From positions 137,132,929-137,196,928 of the forward strand of contig NC_135504.1 of the NCBI RefSeq assembly GCF_052857255.1: DNA of 64,000 bases, in the 5' to 3' direction. This DNA comes from Amblyomma americanum (Eukaryota > Arthropoda > Arachnida > Ixodida > Ixodidae). Below are positions 59,431-64,000 of this stretch, one piece after another; position 1 is the stretch's first letter, and each line of letters begins with the position of its first letter. Position numbers and translations under genes: made by a program. The notes beneath the pieces are model-generated. The model was given only the letters and a program-made list of their open reading frames with translations, ran no database searches and was not told where the DNA came from.

Positions 59431-60848
59431 CGGTTCACTGGGCTTGCTTCATCTTAGTGCAGGGGCACGTATTTCCTGGAAAAAGCAGCTGCTTTGCCGC
59501 CATCGCTGATATACCGCCTTACTATGGAGCATGTGCTTCCGTCCTGGTGATGAGCCCAGACGGCCACAGAACCTGTGCTACAAAAACGAAGAATTGCAAC
59601 ATGTGTTTATGGTCGGTGCCACCAAGTCCACTGAATTTTCGTGCGAATGTGTTGCCGGTTGTATGTTTGTGAATGCATGATTTCGCGGAGGTAAAAGCTG
59701 TAGCTCGTCCATAACGGTTCACTGGGCTTGCTTCGTCTTTATGCAGGGGCGAGTGTTTCCCTGGAAAAATCAGCCGCTTTGCCGCCACCGTCGATAAACC
59801 ACCTTCCTATGGAGCATGTGCGTCCGTGGTGGTGATGAGCCCAGTCGGCCACAGAAATTGTGCTACAAAAACGAATAATTTTACCATATGTGTAAGGTCG
59901 GTGCCACCAAGTCCACTGAATTATCCGGGGAATGGGATGCTGTTTGTATGCTCGTGTAGGCATTATTTCGCTGAGGTCACAGATTTAGCTCGTCTATAAC
60001 GGTACACTGGGCTTGCTTCATCTTAGTGAAGGGTCATGTATTTCCTGGAAAAAACAGCTGCTTTGCCGCCATCGCTGATAAACCACCGTACTATGGAGCA
60101 TGTGCTTCCGTGCTGGTGACGAGCCTAGTCGGCCACATAACCTGTGCTCCAAAAACGAAGACTTGCAACATGTGACTATGGTCGGTGCCAAGTCAACTGA
60201 ATTATCCGGCGAATGAGATGCAGGTTGTATGTTCGTCTAGGCATGATTTCGCTGAGGTCACAGATGTAGCTCGTCTATAACGGTACACTAGGCTTGCTTC
60301 ATCTTAGTGAAGGGGCATGTATTTCCTGGAAAAAGCAGCTGCTTTGCCGCCATTGCTGATAAACCGCCTTACTATGGAGCATGTGCTTCCGTGCTGGTGA
60401 TGAGCCCAGTCGGCCACAGAACCTCTGCTACAAAAACGAAGAATTGCAACATGTGTCTCTGGTCGGTGGCACCAAGTCCACTGAATTATCCGGGGAATGG
60501 GATTCTGGTTGCTTGTTCGAATAGGTATGATTTCGCTGAGGTCACAGCGATAGCTCGTCTATAACGATTCACTGGGATTGCTTCATCTTAGTGCAGGTGC
60601 ATCTATTCCATAGAAGAATCTCTCGTTTTGCCGCCACCACCGATAAACCGCCTTACTATGGAGCATGTGCGTCTGTACTGGTGATGAGACAAGTCGACCA
60701 CAGAAATTGTGCTACAAAAACGAATAATTTAAACATATGTCTAAGGTCGGTGCCACCAAGTCCACTGAATTATCCGGGGAATGCGATGCTGTTTGTATGC
60801 TCGTGTAGGCATGATTTCGCTGAGGTCACAGCTGTAGCTCGTCTATAA
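59431..60848 (+). repeat. Contracted cassette, right arm
   Basis: C6, C5, a C4/C3 fusion, C2 and C1 follow in order. The fused monomer starts like C4 (GAAGGGTCATGTATTTCC near 60,030) and ends like C3 (GACGAGCCTAGTCGG, GTGACTATGG). One monomer was therefore lost by exchange between neighbours. Confidence 0.83.
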
Positions 60849-60972
60849 CGGTTCACTGGGCTTGCTTCATCTTAGTGAAGGGGCATGTATTTCCTGGAAA
60901 AAACAGCTGCTTTGCCGCCATCGCTGATAAACCGCCTTACTATGGAGCATGTATTTCCGTGCTGGTGATGAG
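60405..60972 (+). repeat. Two-monomer tandem duplication, unit 1
   Basis: 568 bp are repeated at once at 60,973-61,540. Both units share GGTTGCTTGTTCGAATAGG, AATCTCTCGTTTTGCC and GTCTGTACTGG. The only difference I noticed is AATTTAAACATATG here against AATTTCAACATATG. Confidence 0.92.
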
Positions 60973-61540
60973 CCCAGTCGGCCACAGAACCTCTGCTACA
61001 AAAACGAAGAATTGCAACATGTGTCTCTGGTCGGTGGCACCAAGTCCACTGAATTATCCGGGGAATGGGATTCTGGTTGCTTGTTCGAATAGGTATGATT
61101 TCGCTGAGGTCACAGCGATAGCTCGTCTATAACGATTCACTGGGATTGCTTCATCTTAGTGCAGGTGCATCTATTCCATAGAAGAATCTCTCGTTTTGCC
61201 GCCACCACCGATAAACCGCCTTACTATGGAGCATGTGCGTCTGTACTGGTGATGAGACAAGTCGACCACAGAAATTGTGCTACAAAAACGAATAATTTCA
61301 ACATATGTCTAAGGTCGGTGCCACCAAGTCCACTGAATTATCCGGGGAATGCGATGCTGTTTGTATGCTCGTGTAGGCATGATTTCGCTGAGGTCACAGC
61401 TGTAGCTCGTCTATAACGGTTCACTGGGCTTGCTTCATCTTAGTGAAGGGGCATGTATTTCCTGGAAAAAACAGCTGCTTTGCCGCCATCGCTGATAAAC
61501 CGCCTTACTATGGAGCATGTATTTCCGTGCTGGTGATGAG
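60973..61540 (+). repeat. Two-monomer tandem duplication, unit 2
   Basis: This is the second unit of the 568 bp duplication. It is the least diverged pair in the window and so the youngest visible event, or a local assembly expansion. Confidence 0.92.
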
Positions 61541-61984
61541 CCCAGTCGGCCACAGAAGCTGTGCTACAAAAACGAAGAATTCCAACATGTGTCTATGGTC
61601 GGTGCAACCAAGGCCACTGATTTAACCGGCGAATGAGATGCTTCTTATATGCTCGTGTGGGCATGATTTTGCTGAGGTCATAGCTGTAGCTCGTCTATAA
61701 CGGTTCACTGGGCTTGCTTCATCTTAGTGTAGGGGCATGTATTCATTGGAAAAAGCAGCTGCTTTGTCACCATTGCTGATAAACCGCCTTACTATGGAGC
61801 ATGTGCTTCCGTGCTGGTGGTGAGCCCAGTCGGCCACAGAACCTCTGCTACAAAAACGAAGAATTGCAACATGTGTCTCTGGTCGGTGGCACCAAGTCCA
61901 CTGAATTATCCGGCGAGTGAGATGCTGGCTGTATGTTCGTGTAGGCATGATTTCGCTGAGGTCATAGCTGTACCTCGTCTATAA

Positions 61985-63645
61985 CGGTTCACTGGGCTTG
62001 CTTCATCTTAGTGCAGGGGCATGTATTTACTGGAAAAAGCAGCTATTTTGCCGCCATCGCTGATAAACCGCCTTACTATGGAGCATGTGCTTCCGTCCTG
62101 GTGATGAGCCTAGACGGCCACAGAACCTGTGCTACAAAAACGAAGAATTGCAACATGTGTTTATGGTCGGTGCCACCAAGTCCACTGAATTTTCGTGCGA
62201 ATGTGTTGCCAGTTGTATGTTTGTGAATGCATGATTTCGCGGAGGTCAAAGCTGTAGCTCGTCTATAACGGTTCACTGGGCTTGCTTCGTCTTTATGGAG
62301 GGGCGAGTATTTCCCTGGAAAAATCAGCCGCATTGCCGCAACCGTCGATAAACCGCCTTCCTATGGAGCATGTGCGTCCGTGGTGGTGATGAGCCCAGTC
62401 GGCCACAGAAATTGTGCTACAAAAACGAATAATTTCAAAATATGTGTAAGGTCGGTGCCACCAAGTCCACTGAATTATCCAGGGAATGGGATGCTGTTTG
62501 TATGCTCGTGTAGGCATGATTTCGCTGAGGTCACATATTTAGCTCGTCTATAACGGTACACTGGGCTTGCTTCATCTTTGTGAAGGGTCCTGTATTTCCT
62601 GGAAAAAACAGCTGCTCTGCCGCCATCGCTGATAAACCGTCTTCCTATGAAGCATGTGCGTCCGTGCTGGTGATGAGCCCAGTCGGCCACAGAACCTGTG
62701 CTACAATAACGAAGAATTGCAACATGTTTCTATGGTCGGTGCCACCAAGTCTACTGAATTATCCGGCAAATAAGATGCTGGTTTTATGTTCGTGTAGGCA
62801 TAATTTCGCTGAGGTCATAGCTGTAGCTCGTCTATAAGGTTCACTGGGCTTGCTTCATTTTAGTGCAGGGGCATGTATTCCCTGGAAAAAGCAGCTGCTT
62901 TGCCGCCATCGCTGAAAAACCACCGTACTATGGAGCATGTGCTTCCGTGCTGGTGACGAGCCTAGTCGGCCACATAACCTGTGCTACAAAAACGAAGACT
63001 GGCAACATGTGACTATGGTCGGTGCCAAGTTAACTGAATTATCCGGCGAATGAGATGCAGGTTGTATGTTCGTGTAGGCATGATTTCGCTGAGGTCACAG
63101 ATGTAGCTCGTCTATAACGGTACACTGGGCTTGACTCATCTTAGTGAAGGGGCATGTATTTCCTGTAAAAAGCAGCTGCTTTGCCGCCATTGCTGGTAAA
63201 CCGCCTTACTATGGAGCATGTGCTTCCGTGCTGGTGGTGAGCCCAGTCGGCCACAGAACCTCTGCTACAAAAACGAAGAATTGCAACATGTGTCTCTGGT
63301 CGGTGGCACCAAGTCCACTGAATTATCCGGAGAATGGGATTCTGGTTGCATGTTCGTGTAGGTATGATTTCGCTGAGGTCACAGCGATAGCTCGTCTATA
63401 ACGATTCACTGGGATTGCTTCATCTTCGTGCAGGTGCATCTATTCCATAGAAGAATCTCCCGTTTTGCCGCCACCACCGATAATTCGCCTCACTATGGAG
63501 CATGTGCGTCCGTGCTGGTGATGAGCCCAGTCGACCACAATACCCGCGCTACAAAAACGAAGAATTGCAACATGTGTCTATGGTCAGTTCCATCAGGTCA
63601 GCTGAATAATCCAGGGAATGGGATGCTGGTTGTATGTTTGTGAAT
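61985..63645 (+). repeat. Six-monomer cassette, right occurrence near window end
   Basis: C6 (62,011), C5, C4 (62,580), C3, C2 (63,144) and a subtype A monomer (63,428) lie in inverted order. The last three-quarters match 56,310-57,756 at offset 6,244 bp (22 monomers). The first part matches 57,900-58,750 at offset 3,975 bp (14 monomers). It is a composite of two earlier blocks. Confidence 0.83.
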
Positions 63646-64000
63646 GCGTGATTTCCCGGAGGTCACAGCTGTAGCTCGTCTATAACGGTTCACTGGGCTT
63701 GCTTCATCTTAGTGAAGGGGCATGTATTTCCTGGAAAAAGCAGCTGCTTTGCCGCCATCGCTGATAAACCGCCTTACTATGGAGCATGTGCTTCCGTGCT
63801 GGTGATGAGCCCAGTCGGCCACATAACCTGTGCTAAAAAAACGAAGAATTTCAACATGTGTCTATAGTCAGTGCCACCAAGTCCACTGAATTATCGGCGA
63901 ATGAGTTGCTGGTTGTATGCTCGTGTAGGCATGCATTCGCCGAGGTCATAGCTGTAGCTCGTCTATAACGCTTCACTGGGCTTGCTTCATCTATGTGTTG
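62554..64000 (+). repeat. Higher-order block near right end, copy 2
   Basis: This is the partner of 56,310-57,756 and runs off the window. The 22-monomer spacing is the same as that at 37.45/43.68 kb and 0.4/6.8 kb, suggesting a preferred but not fixed unit of about 6.24 kb. Confidence 0.88.

Larger units (their letters stand above)
33940..64000 (+). repeat. 284-bp satellite array, right arm (plus orientation)
   Basis: About 106 monomers of the same satellite continue here, now reverse-complemented relative to the left arm. The landmark reads AGCTCGTCTATAA on the plus strand and recurs every ~284 bp. Subtypes and their private variants are shared with the left arm, but no copy of the 193 bp insert is seen here. 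The array runs past the right window edge without any sign of flanking unique DNA. Transcription, if any, cannot be judged from the sequence. Confidence 0.97.

Noticed and set aside
1..64000. CRISPR array
   Set aside because: The repeat unit is ~284 bp and continuous. There are no short repeats separated by unique spacers and no cas-like genes.

Overview
The whole 64 kb window is eukaryotic satellite DNA. It is a continuous array of about 224 tandem monomers of ~284 bp, and I found no supportable protein-coding gene, tRNA, rRNA or CRISPR array in it. Nothing here looks bacterial or viral. Long head-to-tail arrays with nested higher-order repeats, recombinant monomers and one retroposon-like insert are typical of pericentromeric, subtelomeric or other heterochromatic satellite blocks in animals or plants. 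The host cannot be named from the sequence. The 193 bp foreign insert faintly recalls 3' ends of transcripts or elements in arthropods (hard ticks come to mind), but that is memory, not evidence. All similarity statements come from comparison by eye.

Layout. From 1 to 33,939 every monomer lies in one orientation (called minus, because its longest open frame is on that strand). From 33,940 to 64,000 every monomer lies in the other. The switch is a single clean breakpoint with a 4-base overlap (CGCC, 33,936-33,939). Sequence right of the breakpoint is a near-identical inverted copy of sequence that ends at 29,245 on the left, so a 4.69 kb spacer separates the innermost mirror arms. Further out the mirror symmetry continues in blocks with shifted axes. 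The longest runs 18.06-25.05 kb against 48.04-55.03 kb, about 7 kb with a register shift of only ~4 bp.

Within each arm there is irregular higher-order structure: direct repeats at offsets equal to 21, 22 or 26 monomers, a recognisable ordered cassette of six monomer subtypes (~1.7 kb) that recurs in both arms, and fresh local duplications of 2, 4 and 5 monomers. Monomers fall into subtypes that differ mainly in a ~30 bp box. One version holds the perfect 14 bp palindrome AAAGCAGCTGCTTT; another holds an unrelated CGGGAGATT-type block. Three monomers, all in the left 17 kb, carry the same 193 bp insert and a linked 28 bp deletion.

The many open frames of 60-110 codons, including a recurrent 85-codon cysteine-rich one, are by-products of the repeated monomer. 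The monomer length is not a multiple of three, the frames break freely in many copies, and changes between copies are often amino-acid changing. No stretch over 300 bases lies outside the satellite.
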